Assembly: GCA_965267185.1 (NCBI GenBank)
Contig: OZ253937.1
Location: 2,790,001 to 2,854,000, forward strand
Origin: G965267185 sp965267185
GTDB lineage: Bacteria; Pseudomonadota; Alphaproteobacteria; UBA6615
Direction of reading: 5' to 3'
Length of the DNA: 64,000 nucleotides
The number at the start of each line of letters is the position of its first letter. Position 1 is the first letter of the stretch. The translations under genes were made by a program, and so were the position numbers. Below the pieces are notes generated by a model that ran no database searches, was not told the origin of the DNA, and was given only the letters and a program-made list of their open reading frames with translations. Below, piece after piece: positions 1 to 7,748 of the stretch.

Positions 1-446
1 CCGGATTCGGTGGGATCGGGATGGCGCACCAGGTAAACCCGCAGATCGGGCCCGTTTGTTACTTTAAGGTTCTCCAGGCGCAGCACGTTCTCGTCGGCAG
101 CCAAACGAAACAGTTTGGCATCGCCCGACCCTTTATGGATTGAATCGGCATCGCGGAATTCTCCCGCCCGCAATAGCTCAGGGCCAGCGGAAGCCGCAGC
201 CGGCATATCGTCCATGCCCTCATCCATCTCGTGATCGGGCATGCCGCGCGCAGCTTCGAGAACATCGTCAGCGATTTCAGCTTTCCGCTCGGACGACATC
301 TCGGCCAAGGCTGCGGGTGTTGGGACGCCTGGAAACGCCTCTTCGACAACCTCATCGATGAACAACGGCGATATCAATACCCACGCCACCGCCGCGACAA
401 TAACAACAGCGACAGCACCGCCGGTGTATAGGAGTTTGCGATTCAT
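1..446 (-). CDS. Membrane-anchored DM13-domain protein, C-terminus cut by window edge
   Basis: Reading the minus strand from the ATG at 446 gives 148 codons without a stop, running off the left edge. Residues 8-27 are one hydrophobic segment (N-terminal anchor or signal). Residues 30-90 are acidic and Met-rich, probably a linker. From about residue 93 the DM13 pattern appears: G-x-F-x-D-A-D-x-x-H-K-G-S-G-x-A, then VLRLEN and NGPDLRVYL. DM13 domains are extracytoplasmic and predicted to take part in redox or electron transfer. A GGAG sequence 7-10 bases before the ATG supports the start. The family call is good; the biological role is not known. Confidence 0.8.
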   Translation of the reverse strand, partial: MNRKLLYTGGAVAVVIVAAVAWVLISPLFIDEVVEEAFPGVPTPAALAEMSSERKAEIADDVLEAARGMPDHEMDEGMDDMPAAASAGPELLRAGEFRDADSIHKGSGDAKLFRLAADENVLRLENLKVTNGPDLRVYLVRHPDPTES

Positions 447-578
447 CTTGGCTTCTCCGTTTTGGTCCGCTTGCCCCATAGCCCTACCCGCGCAAACGAT
501 TATGTCAGCGATGATATGGGGGCTCGCTGTTCGATTAACACCGAGCGGGCGAAGAAATTCCGCGCGTCGTCGCGAGGA

Positions 579-1649
579 TCAAGCCGTACCGAGGCTTTTC
601 TTGAATTTTGGCATCACTTCTGCAGCGAACAACCGGACCGATTTTTCCGCCAGATCGAGCGGCATATCGTGGAAATTGACCTGTAGTGAGGCAATTTCGA
701 AATCGCCGACCAGTTTTTGATAATCGGAAATCTGGTCGCTTATCTGTGCCGGCGTACCGACCCACGCCGCACTTTTTTCGACTTGGCTCTCGAATGTCTC
801 TTTCGCCAATTCGGCAATCAGCTTGTCGTAGCCGGGGTAATCGTTAGAGGAAGCACCTCCGACCCAATCCGACGATGCATCGACCAGCGAGCCAAGATAA
901 CTATTGATGCGATCGCGGGCATGCACGACCGCTTCGTCCGCATCGCGCCAACAAAACATATGGAAGGCCAGCATGACCCGGCCCTCGCCCGGATGTCCGG
1001 CTGATTTCCAGGCATCGCGATAGAGCCCCACAAGCTCGGCCATCTTGCCGCCCGATAGCGGGATCGCCATGACCGCATGACCCGCTTTACCGGCGTTGAC
1101 GAACGATTCCGGCGTCGCAAACGCGGCGATCCAAAACGGCGGTCGCGGCTTCTGAGTCGGCCGGGGCAGCGAGGTCGTCGCCGGGAAACCGTGAAACTCG
1201 CCCTCCGACGCGAAGTCTTCGGTCTCCAACAGACCCTGGATTTGCGCCATGCCTTCGGCGAACCGGCCCTTGCTCTCGTCGAGCGAGATGCCGAAGCGGG
1301 CAAACTCATGGGGTAAGAAGGCGCGCGCAAATCCGACCTCTAGCCGCCCGCCGGATATGGCGTCGAGCATGCCGATCTCGCCGGCAAGCTTTAGCGGGCT
1401 GTTGAAGATGGGCAGGATCGCCCCGGTGATCAGGCGCGCCCGCTTCGTGCGCTGGGACGCCGCTGTGAGAAATACGATTGGGTTGGGGCTATAACCGCCA
1501 TAGGGATGAAAATAGTGTTCGACGATACGCACATGGGTGTAGTCGAGCTCATCGGTCATTCCCACCAGCGATAGGCATTCATCGAAATACTGATCCGCCG
1601 GCTTGGCCGCGGGCCCCACGCAGGGGAAGAACTGCATACCGAATTGCAT
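579..1649 (-). CDS. LLM-class flavin-dependent oxidoreductase (luciferase-like monooxygenase)
   Basis: The 356-residue product begins MQFGMQFFP and has the luciferase-like TIM-barrel pattern: a conserved early EHYFHPYGGYSPNP stretch, then GRLEVGFARAF and a C-terminal NFHDMPLDLAEKSVRLF region. Such enzymes use FMNH2 or F420 with an organic substrate, which cannot be predicted here. I chose the internal ATG at 1649 over an upstream in-frame start at 1703 because TTGGAGG sits 4 bases before it. It is a single gene between the DM13 gene and the divergent HPF gene. A second, dissimilar member of the superfamily lies at 53121-54206. Confidence 0.88.
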   Translation of the reverse strand: MQFGMQFFPCVGPAAKPADQYFDECLSLVGMTDELDYTHVRIVEHYFHPYGGYSPNPIVFLTAASQRTKRARLITGAILPIFNSPLKLAGEIGMLDAISGGRLEVGFARAFLPHEFARFGISLDESKGRFAEGMAQIQGLLETEDFASEGEFHGFPATTSLPRPTQKPRPPFWIAAFATPESFVNAGKAGHAVMAIPLSGGKMAELVGLYRDAWKSAGHPGEGRVMLAFHMFCWRDADEAVVHARDRINSYLGSLVDASSDWVGGASSNDYPGYDKLIAELAKETFESQVEKSAAWVGTPAQISDQISDYQKLVGDFEIASLQVNFHDMPLDLAEKSVRLFAAEVMPKFKKSLGTA

Positions 1650-1806
1650 GGCACCTCCAATTACACGCCTCGCTACGGTCGTCGCGGCATTGCGCTGAGA
1701 CACCCAGCATGTGCGGGTATAAGTAGGTTACTAGCATCCCCCTTTGACCTAGAACAATGATCGCTCGGCTGACCGTCATATGATTTTCCTAACCACGGGA
1801 ACAGCC

Positions 1807-2379
1807 ATGCAAACGCCGCTCCAAATCGATTTTCAAAACATGGACCGCTCTGATGCAGTCGAGGCTCGCATTCGCGAGCGCGTCGATAAACTCGAGTTGT
1901 TTTACCCGCGAATTACCGGGTGCCGCGTTACCGTGGTGGCCCCCCATCGCCACCACCGCCAGGGAAAACTCTACGCGGTCCGCATCAACGTCGATGTTCC
2001 CGGACGCAATATTCTGGTCAGTCATGCGGGCCCGAAAAACCACGCACACGAAGATGTCTATGTGGCCGTGCGCGACGCCTTCGATGCGGCCCAACGTCAG
2101 TTGGAAGACCACTCTCGCAAGATTCGGCAAAAGGTGAAGCACCACGAGGTGCCCACCCACGGTAGCGTCGTGCGGTTATTTCCCCACGAGGGTTATGGGT
2201 TCGTCGAGCTACCCGATGGCCAAGAGATCTATTTTCACCGCAACAGCGTCATTGATGAAAAGTTCGATAGTCTGGACGTCGGTCACGAAGTTCGTCTCGA
2301 AATTGCCGAGGGCGAGAGCGCCCAAGGCCCGCAAGCGAGCACAGTCCGTCCTATCGGCAAACACCATTTAACCGACTAA
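1807..2379 (+). CDS. HPF/RaiA ribosome-associated domain fused to a cold-shock domain
   Basis: The 190-residue protein has an S30AE/HPF-like domain at about residues 3-105 (beta-alpha-beta-beta-beta-alpha; VEARIRERVDKLELFYPRI helix, then strands) and a cold-shock OB fold at about 118-183, with the RNP1-like GYGFVEL at 129-135 and RNP2-like IYFHR at 141-145. HPF domains bind the 30S decoding region and hibernate ribosomes; cold-shock domains bind single-stranded RNA. The ATG at 1807 (GGGA upstream) gives a normal HPF N-terminus; an in-frame start at 1780 would add nine residues. Domain calls are secure. Joint action on stalled or hibernating ribosomes is inference. Confidence 0.9.
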   Translation: MQTPLQIDFQNMDRSDAVEARIRERVDKLELFYPRITGCRVTVVAPHRHHRQGKLYAVRINVDVPGRNILVSHAGPKNHAHEDVYVAVRDAFDAAQRQLEDHSRKIRQKVKHHEVPTHGSVVRLFPHEGYGFVELPDGQEIYFHRNSVIDEKFDSLDVGHEVRLEIAEGESAQGPQASTVRPIGKHHLTD

Positions 2380-2398
2380 ACGACCGTCGGAGTGCATT

Positions 2399-3544
2399 TT
2401 AGTTCACTGCCGGCTCAAGCCGGATCAGCGCGCCATCGTCGGCGTCGGTAAGCAAATATATCAATCCATCGGGACCTTCACGAACGTCGCGAACACGGCC
2501 GAACGCACTTTCCAAGAGCCTTTCCTGAGCGACGACACGCTCGCCATCGAGTTCGAGGCGAACCAAGTGGCGAAACTTCAACGAGCCGACGAACAGGTTG
2601 CCGCGCCAGGCGGGGAATTTGTCACCGGTGTAAAATGCCATCCCCGATGGCGCGATCGACGGCGTCCAGTGGAGGACCGGTTGCGCCATGCCCGGCTTCT
2701 CCGAACCTTCGCCGATGGAAAAACCGGAGTAGCTGCGCCCAAAGGTGATCACCGGCCAGCCATAGTTGACGCCGGCCCGAACGATGTTGATCTCGTCGCC
2801 CCCTTGCGGGCCATGCTCGTTCAGCCAAATGTCGCCCGTGTCGGGGTGACGCGCGAGGCCCTGCGCATTGCGGTGGCCGTAGGAGTAAACATCCGACAAT
2901 GCGCCTGCGGCGGTCGCAAAGGGATTGTCGTTCGGCACCGTACCATCGTCGTTGATACGCACCGTCGTGCCGTGATGGATGTCCAAATCCTGCGCCCGAT
3001 CGGGCTCGCCGCGCTCCCCGACGGTGATGTACAGCTTGCCGTCGCCGCCGAAAGCCAAGCGCGAGCCGAAATGCCGTCCGCCGCTGCCGTTGTTGTTGCC
3101 GGTGAAGATGTTCTCCACGTCGACCAGCCGGTTGCCATTGAGACGCGCGCGGACAACTGCGGTATGGGCTCCCTGCGGACCGGGCGCAGCGAAGGACAAA
3201 TAGAGCCAGCCGTTATCCGAGTATTGGGGGTGGAGCACCACGTCGAGCAGCCCACCCTGCCCGCGGGCAAATACCTCTGGCACGCCCGCCACAGGCTCTG
3301 CCTGGAGGCGCCCATCGGTGATTATCCGCAGACGGCCGGGGCGCTCGGTGACCAGCATGCGTTCGTCGGGCAGAAAGGCCAGCGACCAGGGGTGTTCGAG
3401 GCCGCTGGCAACAACGACGGGACGGAAAGACTGTTTCTCGGAATCTATGGTTTGCGCCGTCGCTGCGGTGGCAAGCGCAGCGCCGAACAAGGCGCACGAG
3501 ACGGCGCTTATAAAGGATCGGCGGTATCGCTGAACAAGTTTCAT
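2399..3544 (-). CDS. Secreted PQQ-dependent sugar dehydrogenase (YliI/Asd family)
   Basis: This 381-residue protein begins with a typical signal peptide (residues 1-30, ending ATAATAQ). The remainder is a six-bladed beta-propeller of the soluble glucose/aldose dehydrogenase type, with LEHPWSLAFLPD, MLVTERPGRLRI, GSGGRHFGSRLAFGGDGKLY, YSYGHRNAQGLARHP and WLNEHGPQGGDEIN. These motifs hold the catalytic His and the PQQ and calcium ligands in E. coli YliI. It should oxidise aldose sugars in the periplasm and pass electrons to the respiratory chain. GGAGG lies 10 bases before the ATG. It converges with the HPF gene, leaving about 20 bases. Confidence 0.9.
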   Translation of the reverse strand: MKLVQRYRRSFISAVSCALFGAALATAATAQTIDSEKQSFRPVVVASGLEHPWSLAFLPDERMLVTERPGRLRIITDGRLQAEPVAGVPEVFARGQGGLLDVVLHPQYSDNGWLYLSFAAPGPQGAHTAVVRARLNGNRLVDVENIFTGNNNGSGGRHFGSRLAFGGDGKLYITVGERGEPDRAQDLDIHHGTTVRINDDGTVPNDNPFATAAGALSDVYSYGHRNAQGLARHPDTGDIWLNEHGPQGGDEINIVRAGVNYGWPVITFGRSYSGFSIGEGSEKPGMAQPVLHWTPSIAPSGMAFYTGDKFPAWRGNLFVGSLKFRHLVRLELDGERVVAQERLLESAFGRVRDVREGPDGLIYLLTDADDGALIRLEPAVN

Positions 3545-3729
3545 TTCTGGCGGGCCTCCCTGATCGCGGCGGGCTCAGGAGCGCGCCAACTTCCAAGCAT
3601 CATATGGGCTGAGAAAAGTGGCAGTTAATAGGCAAACCGAAATTTGCTCACGCCTTCTTGACCGCCACCAGCCGGTTGCCGCACGCTACGCGCGTTGCCA
3701 CCAAGAAGCGCCCTAATAAGGAAGTACCG

Positions 3730-4665
3730 ATGTCCGACACCACAACTATCCGCGTTATCGAATTCCCCAGCACCGGCCTGCTGCCCCACTACGTCGCCAT
3801 CGAACAGGGTTTTTTCGAGACCGAAGGCTTGAGTGTAGAGATCACACCGACGCCCAACTCTGTGTTTCAGATAACAAACCTGATCGACGGCAATTTCGAA
3901 ATTGCCGGTACCGCGATCGACAATGTTGTGGCCTACCAAGAGGGCCAAGGCGTTGCCGAACTTTCGCGCGAACCCGATCTGTTTGCATTTATGGGCGCCG
4001 GCCAAGTGAACTTGGGACTGTCGGTTCAAGCCAACATCGCGGGCTATAGCGACTTGAAAGGTACAACGCTGGCTGTCGATGCGCTGTCGACGGGTTTCGC
4101 TTTTATGCTGCGTGAAATGCTCGAGCTAAACGGGGTGGGTCACGACGAGTATGAACTCGTTCCGGTCGGCGCGACGAAGGCGCGCCTCGAAGCGCTGGTC
4201 GCGGGCGAGCATGCCGGCGCGCTACTCAACCCACCGTTCACGGAATTTGGCGAAGCCGCCGGTCTGCGAACGATCGACTACAGCCAAAAAGCGCTGCCGC
4301 CGTGCCAGATCGGTGTCATGGCGGCATGCCGTGGTTGGGCGGAAGCAAACCCCGAAGCGCTGCAAGGCTTCATCCGCGCCGAGTTGCGAGCCATCGATTG
4401 GATTACAGATCCGGCCAATGCCGAAGCGGCCACCGATACTTTGGAGCGCAACATGCCGGGAATGGACCGGGCGGGCGCCGAGGCGGCGATGAAAATTGTG
4501 CTCGATCCCCAACTTGGGCTCGCGGGCAGCGATGAGATCGACGATACCGGCGTTGCGACTATTTTGGCCCTGCGCAGCAAGTATGGCGAGCCACAAAAAG
4601 ATCTCAATGATCCAGACCGTTACATCGATTTACGGTATCATAATACCGCAAAAGCTAGTACTTGA
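3730..4665 (+). CDS. NMT1/SsuA-like substrate-binding protein without a signal peptide
   Basis: The 311-residue product matches the NMT1/ThiY/SsuA periplasmic-binding fold: IRVIEFPSTGLLPHYVAIEQGFFETEGLSV at the N-terminus (quoted in part), then a GAGQVNLGLSV strand, DLKGTTLAVDA and a C-terminal helical lobe. The ATG at 3730 follows AAGGAAG. No signal peptide or lipobox is present from this start, nor from the longer frame opening at 3658, so the protein appears cytoplasmic. No ABC permease or ATPase is nearby. It is followed at about 80 bases by two extradiol-dioxygenase-like genes, which suggests a shared small-molecule ligand (inference). Confidence 0.8.
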   Translation: MSDTTTIRVIEFPSTGLLPHYVAIEQGFFETEGLSVEITPTPNSVFQITNLIDGNFEIAGTAIDNVVAYQEGQGVAELSREPDLFAFMGAGQVNLGLSVQANIAGYSDLKGTTLAVDALSTGFAFMLREMLELNGVGHDEYELVPVGATKARLEALVAGEHAGALLNPPFTEFGEAAGLRTIDYSQKALPPCQIGVMAACRGWAEANPEALQGFIRAELRAIDWITDPANAEAATDTLERNMPGMDRAGAEAAMKIVLDPQLGLAGSDEIDDTGVATILALRSKYGEPQKDLNDPDRYIDLRYHNTAKAST

Positions 4666-4746
4666 ATCGCCGACTGAGCGGACAAGTCAAACGGCCAATT
4701 TTGCGCTACAGTATCTCCTGAAGAACACGGATCGCTGGAGGACAGC

Positions 4747-5607
4747 ATGATCAACGTTACCGGATTCCGCTACTGCCGCCTCGGCACCGCCGACCTCGAA
4801 GAGGCGGTGAAATTCGCGACAGAAATCATCGGCCTCGAATTGGTGGGGCGGGAAAACGGGTTTGCCTACCTGCGTGGCGACGATAGAGATCACAACATTG
4901 TCTATTTCCAGGGCGATCCCAACGACCACACGGTCGGTCTCGAGCTCGATACGTTCGAAGAGCTCGACGCGGCAGAGAGCAATTTAAAGGAGCTCGGCCT
5001 GCAGGTGCATCGCGGCAGCGACGAGGAGGCCACCGCGCGGCGCTGCATGGGCTACATTAATTTCAAGGACAACAGCGGCAACTCCATCGATCTCACGGTG
5101 CGCCCCTTTGCTTCAGGCCGGCGTTACTTCCCCTCGCGTGACGCCGGAATTACCGAGTACAGCCATATCGGCCTGCGGGTCACCGATCCCCGCGAAGCGG
5201 AGAAATTCTGGTCGCAGGTATTCAACTTTAAAACCAGCGATTGGATCGGCTGGTCGGCGCTGATGACGTTCGACGAAGTGCATCACCGCTACGCCCTGTT
5301 CCCCTCGGATCGTCCCGGCATTCAGCACATTAACTTCCAGGTTGCTGAAACCGACGACGTCATGAAGTCGAACTACTTTATGCAAGACCACCAGGTCCGC
5401 ATTCAGGCGGGCCCCGGCCGTCACTCGCTCTCCGGCGCCCGGTTCCTCTACTACTACGGCCCGGACGACATGATTTATGAATATTCCTGCGGCGTGCGGA
5501 TGGTCGACGAAACCTGGCGGCCACGTCAGTTCCCCGTCGACGACGCATCGTTCTGCGCCTGGGGATCCCGCCCCGATCTCAGTATTCTCGGCTCGGACGA
5601 CGCCTAG
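4747..5607 (+). CDS. VOC-superfamily extradiol-dioxygenase-like protein, first tandem copy
   Basis: Two glyoxalase/VOC modules span residues 1-120 and 133-260 of 286. The fold and ligand spacing match type I extradiol ring-cleavage dioxygenases of the BphC kind: candidate iron ligands His140 (SHIGL), His194 (QHINF) and Glu245 (YEYS), with His179/180 and His226 (GPGRHS) near the expected second-shell positions. Such enzymes open catecholic rings with O2. The presence of the full triad suggests activity; the substrate is unknown. GGAGGACAGC precedes the ATG. The next gene is a paralogue, and the upstream gene is a binding protein. Confidence 0.87.
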   Translation: MINVTGFRYCRLGTADLEEAVKFATEIIGLELVGRENGFAYLRGDDRDHNIVYFQGDPNDHTVGLELDTFEELDAAESNLKELGLQVHRGSDEEATARRCMGYINFKDNSGNSIDLTVRPFASGRRYFPSRDAGITEYSHIGLRVTDPREAEKFWSQVFNFKTSDWIGWSALMTFDEVHHRYALFPSDRPGIQHINFQVAETDDVMKSNYFMQDHQVRIQAGPGRHSLSGARFLYYYGPDDMIYEYSCGVRMVDETWRPRQFPVDDASFCAWGSRPDLSILGSDDA

Positions 5608-5636
5608 AGCTAGCGCTCAATAACGGCAACCCTCCA

Positions 5637-6491
5637 ATGATAGAAATCGTCGATATTCGCTACTGCCGACTGGGTACGCCCGATTTGGATAGCGCCGTCC
5701 GGTTCGCAACAGAGATAATCGGTCTGGAACTGGTCGGCCGCGAGAACGGTGCGGCCTATGTGCGCGGGGACGATCGCGACCATAACATTTGCTATTTCGA
5801 GGGCGATTCGGCGGACCAGACGCTGGGCCTCGAAGTGCGCACGTTCGACGAGTTGGAAGCGGCTGAAACGAAGCTGCAGGCCGCCGGTTTTGAAACCCGG
5901 CGCGGCACCGACGACGAAGCGGCGGCGCGGCGCTGCATGGCGTTCATCAACTTCCGCGACCCAACCGGAAATTCGATCGATCTCGTCGTCCGGCCGTTCC
6001 ATTCGGGTAACCGCTACTTCCCCAGCCGCGACGCCGGGATCACCGAGTTCAGCCATGTCGGCTTGAAGACAGCCGATGCGCCGCGCGACGAGAAATTCTG
6101 GACCACGCTTTTCAATATCCGCGCCAACGACTGGATCGGCACCGCGCCGCTAATGTCGTTCGACCAGGTTCATCACCGCATTGCCCTGTTTCCCACCGAC
6201 CACGCTGGCATTCAGCATATTAACTTCCAAACCGAGACTCTCGACGACATCATGCGGTCGTACTACTTCTTCTGCGACCGCCAGATCCGCATCCAGTTCG
6301 GCCCCGGCCGCCACGCCACATCGGGCGCCATGTTCCTTTACTACGAAGGGCCCGACAGCATGACCTACGAATATTCGTCGGGTGTTCGAATGGTGGACAA
6401 CACTTGGCGTCCTCGCCAGCTGCCGTTTATCGACGAATCTTTCTGCGTCTGGGGATCGCGGCCGGACATCGACGAGTTTCGAGCCGATTAA
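5637..6491 (+). CDS. VOC-superfamily extradiol-dioxygenase-like protein, second tandem copy
   Basis: This 284-residue protein aligns with the preceding product without gaps over most of its length, keeping RYCRLGT, ATEIIGLELVGREN, the ligands His140, His194 and Glu245, and GPGRH. The two differ at many residues (for example 200-220), so this is an old duplication rather than a recent copy. It starts 29 bases after the first copy ends and is probably co-transcribed. Extradiol enzymes of this class are usually homo-oligomers; a hetero-oligomer or two substrate specificities are both possible. Confidence 0.87.
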   Translation: MIEIVDIRYCRLGTPDLDSAVRFATEIIGLELVGRENGAAYVRGDDRDHNICYFEGDSADQTLGLEVRTFDELEAAETKLQAAGFETRRGTDDEAAARRCMAFINFRDPTGNSIDLVVRPFHSGNRYFPSRDAGITEFSHVGLKTADAPRDEKFWTTLFNIRANDWIGTAPLMSFDQVHHRIALFPTDHAGIQHINFQTETLDDIMRSYYFFCDRQIRIQFGPGRHATSGAMFLYYEGPDSMTYEYSSGVRMVDNTWRPRQLPFIDESFCVWGSRPDIDEFRAD

Positions 6492-6628
6492 GGCCGACGC
6501 CACAAAATTAACCCCGGATCAAGCGGAAGCGCGTAATACTGGCGTTGAGCGCCTATATAAACGCTGGTGAGACGACCTGACCGACGGCGCTCCAGAACCG
6601 CGCCGCGCGCCCAACCGGATTTGTACAT

Positions 6629-7444
6629 ATGACCAAACAAAAAGCCCCGCCACCCAAGGCCTACGAAAATCAAGATTTTCTGCACAGCCGAGACGGACGG
6701 GCGCTGCGCATTTTGGCGGAGTATCATGAACCCCAGAGCCGCCTTGCCCATTACAATGTCACGGATACCGTTGTTTTCATGGGCTCGGCCCGCCTTCCGT
6801 CAGCGGAAGATGCGGCAGCGGCGGTTGCCGCGGCGGAGAGTGGGGAGGGCGACCTAGCCACAGCGCAGCAGATGCAAAAAATGTCGGCTTACTACGAAGC
6901 CGCGCGCGAACTGGCCCATCGCCTGACCGATTGGTCGAAAAGTTTAGGCGACGAAGAACGCCGCTTCGTGGTGTGCACTGGCGGCGGCCCGGGCATCATG
7001 GAAGCAGCAAACCGCGGCGCTTCGGAAGCCAAAGGTCTTAACGTGGGCCTCACGATCTCTCTGCCATTCGAAGAGTTCGACAATCCCTATATCAGTCGCG
7101 AACTGGCGTTCCACTTCCACTACTTTTTCATGCGCAAGTTTTGGTTTCTCTACCTTGCCAAAGCGATGATCTTTTTTCCTGGCGGTTTCGGCACGCTCGA
7201 TGAACTGTTCGAGACGCTGACGCTCGTCCAGACACACAAGATGCGCAAAAAAATGCCGATGGTTCTGTTCGGCGAATCCTTCTGGAACAAAGTCGTCGAC
7301 TTGGACGCTTTGGTCGAGCACGGGACAATCAGCCCTGAGGACCTCGATCTGCTATTCCATACGGACTCGGTCGATGAGGCGTTTAAGTTCATCACCGAAG
7401 GGCTACTGGAAGATGCGATCGACAAGCCGGGGCCAACGCTATAG
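6629..7444 (+). CDS. LOG family protein (nucleotide 5'-monophosphate phosphoribohydrolase type)
   Basis: The 271-residue protein carries the LOG signature pair: GGGPGIMEAANRGA at about residues 118-131 and PGGFGTLDELFE at about 184-195, with VVFMGSARLPS starting the Rossmann-like core. LOG enzymes release the free base from cytokinin-type or purine nucleoside monophosphates. In bacteria outside plant interactions the natural substrate is usually unclear. It has an N-terminal extension of about 45 residues before the core, as in long bacterial LOG-like proteins. No strong ribosome site precedes the ATG at 6629. The gene downstream on the same strand is the selenoprotein at 7497. Confidence 0.88.
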   Translation: MTKQKAPPPKAYENQDFLHSRDGRALRILAEYHEPQSRLAHYNVTDTVVFMGSARLPSAEDAAAAVAAAESGEGDLATAQQMQKMSAYYEAARELAHRLTDWSKSLGDEERRFVVCTGGGPGIMEAANRGASEAKGLNVGLTISLPFEEFDNPYISRELAFHFHYFFMRKFWFLYLAKAMIFFPGGFGTLDELFETLTLVQTHKMRKKMPMVLFGESFWNKVVDLDALVEHGTISPEDLDLLFHTDSVDEAFKFITEGLLEDAIDKPGPTL

Positions 7445-7496
7445 AGATCGATCCACGCACGCCGCTCACGTAGAAACAGTACTTTCAAAGGAACCA

Positions 7497-7730
7497 ATGG
7501 ACATGGCCGCACCGAAAATCAGGATCGAATACTGCGTTGTTTGAAACTATGAGCCGCGTGCGCTCCGTGCGAGGGACCTGCTCATAGAACAATACGGCGC
7601 CGACGTGGAGCTTGTCTCCGGTGCGCGCGCCTCGTTCGAGATTATCGCCGACGGCAAAACGCTATACTCGAAGCTTGCTAACGGACGCTTTCCCGAAGAT
7701 GCGGAAGTGAGATCGCTACTCGACGGTTAG
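7497..7730 (+). CDS. SelW/Rdx-family selenoprotein with in-frame TGA (Sec16)
   Basis: Translation from ATG 7497 with TGA 7542-7544 read as selenocysteine gives 77 residues ending at TAG 7728-7730. The N-terminus is MDMAAPKIRIEYCVVU, so Cys13-Val-Val-Sec16 forms the CxxU motif at the end of the first beta strand, as in SelW/SelT/SelH. After the TGA the frame stays open and keeps the Rdx-family pattern: ALRARDLLIEQYG helix, then ASFEIIADGKTLYSK and GRFPEDAEV. AAAGGA at 7487-7492 is a good ribosome site for ATG 7497 or 7503. A stable hairpin follows the TGA directly. Rdx proteins are thiol/selenol oxidoreductases. The selenocysteine machinery (selABCD) is not in this window. Confidence 0.88.
7545..7587 (+). 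promoter_or_regulatory. Candidate bacterial SECIS hairpin downstream of the Sec codon
   Basis: CTATGAGC at 7547-7554 pairs perfectly with GCTCATAG at 7580-7587, starting two bases after the TGA. The 25 bases enclosed can fold further; one option pairs TCC 7564-7566 with GGG 7573-7575, leaving the 6-base loop GTGCGA that starts with G about 22 bases after the TGA. That spacing and a G at the loop start agree with the general form of bacterial SECIS elements read by SelB. The inner fold is uncertain; the 8-bp base stem is plain to see. Confidence 0.7.
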
Positions 7731-7748
7731 CAATCTCTGCTATGAGAC

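Noticed and set aside
2567..3628. Long plus-strand open frame of 353 codons opposite the sugar dehydrogenase
   Set aside because: It is antisense to a gene with clear family motifs. Its own translation is Arg/Ala/Val-rich without any recognisable domain, as expected from GC-rich codon bias.
7542..7544. In-frame TGA read as a sign of a pseudogene
   Set aside because: The stop is placed exactly at the redox position of the Rdx motif, the downstream frame is intact and protein-like, and a hairpin follows directly. Selenocysteine explains all three.
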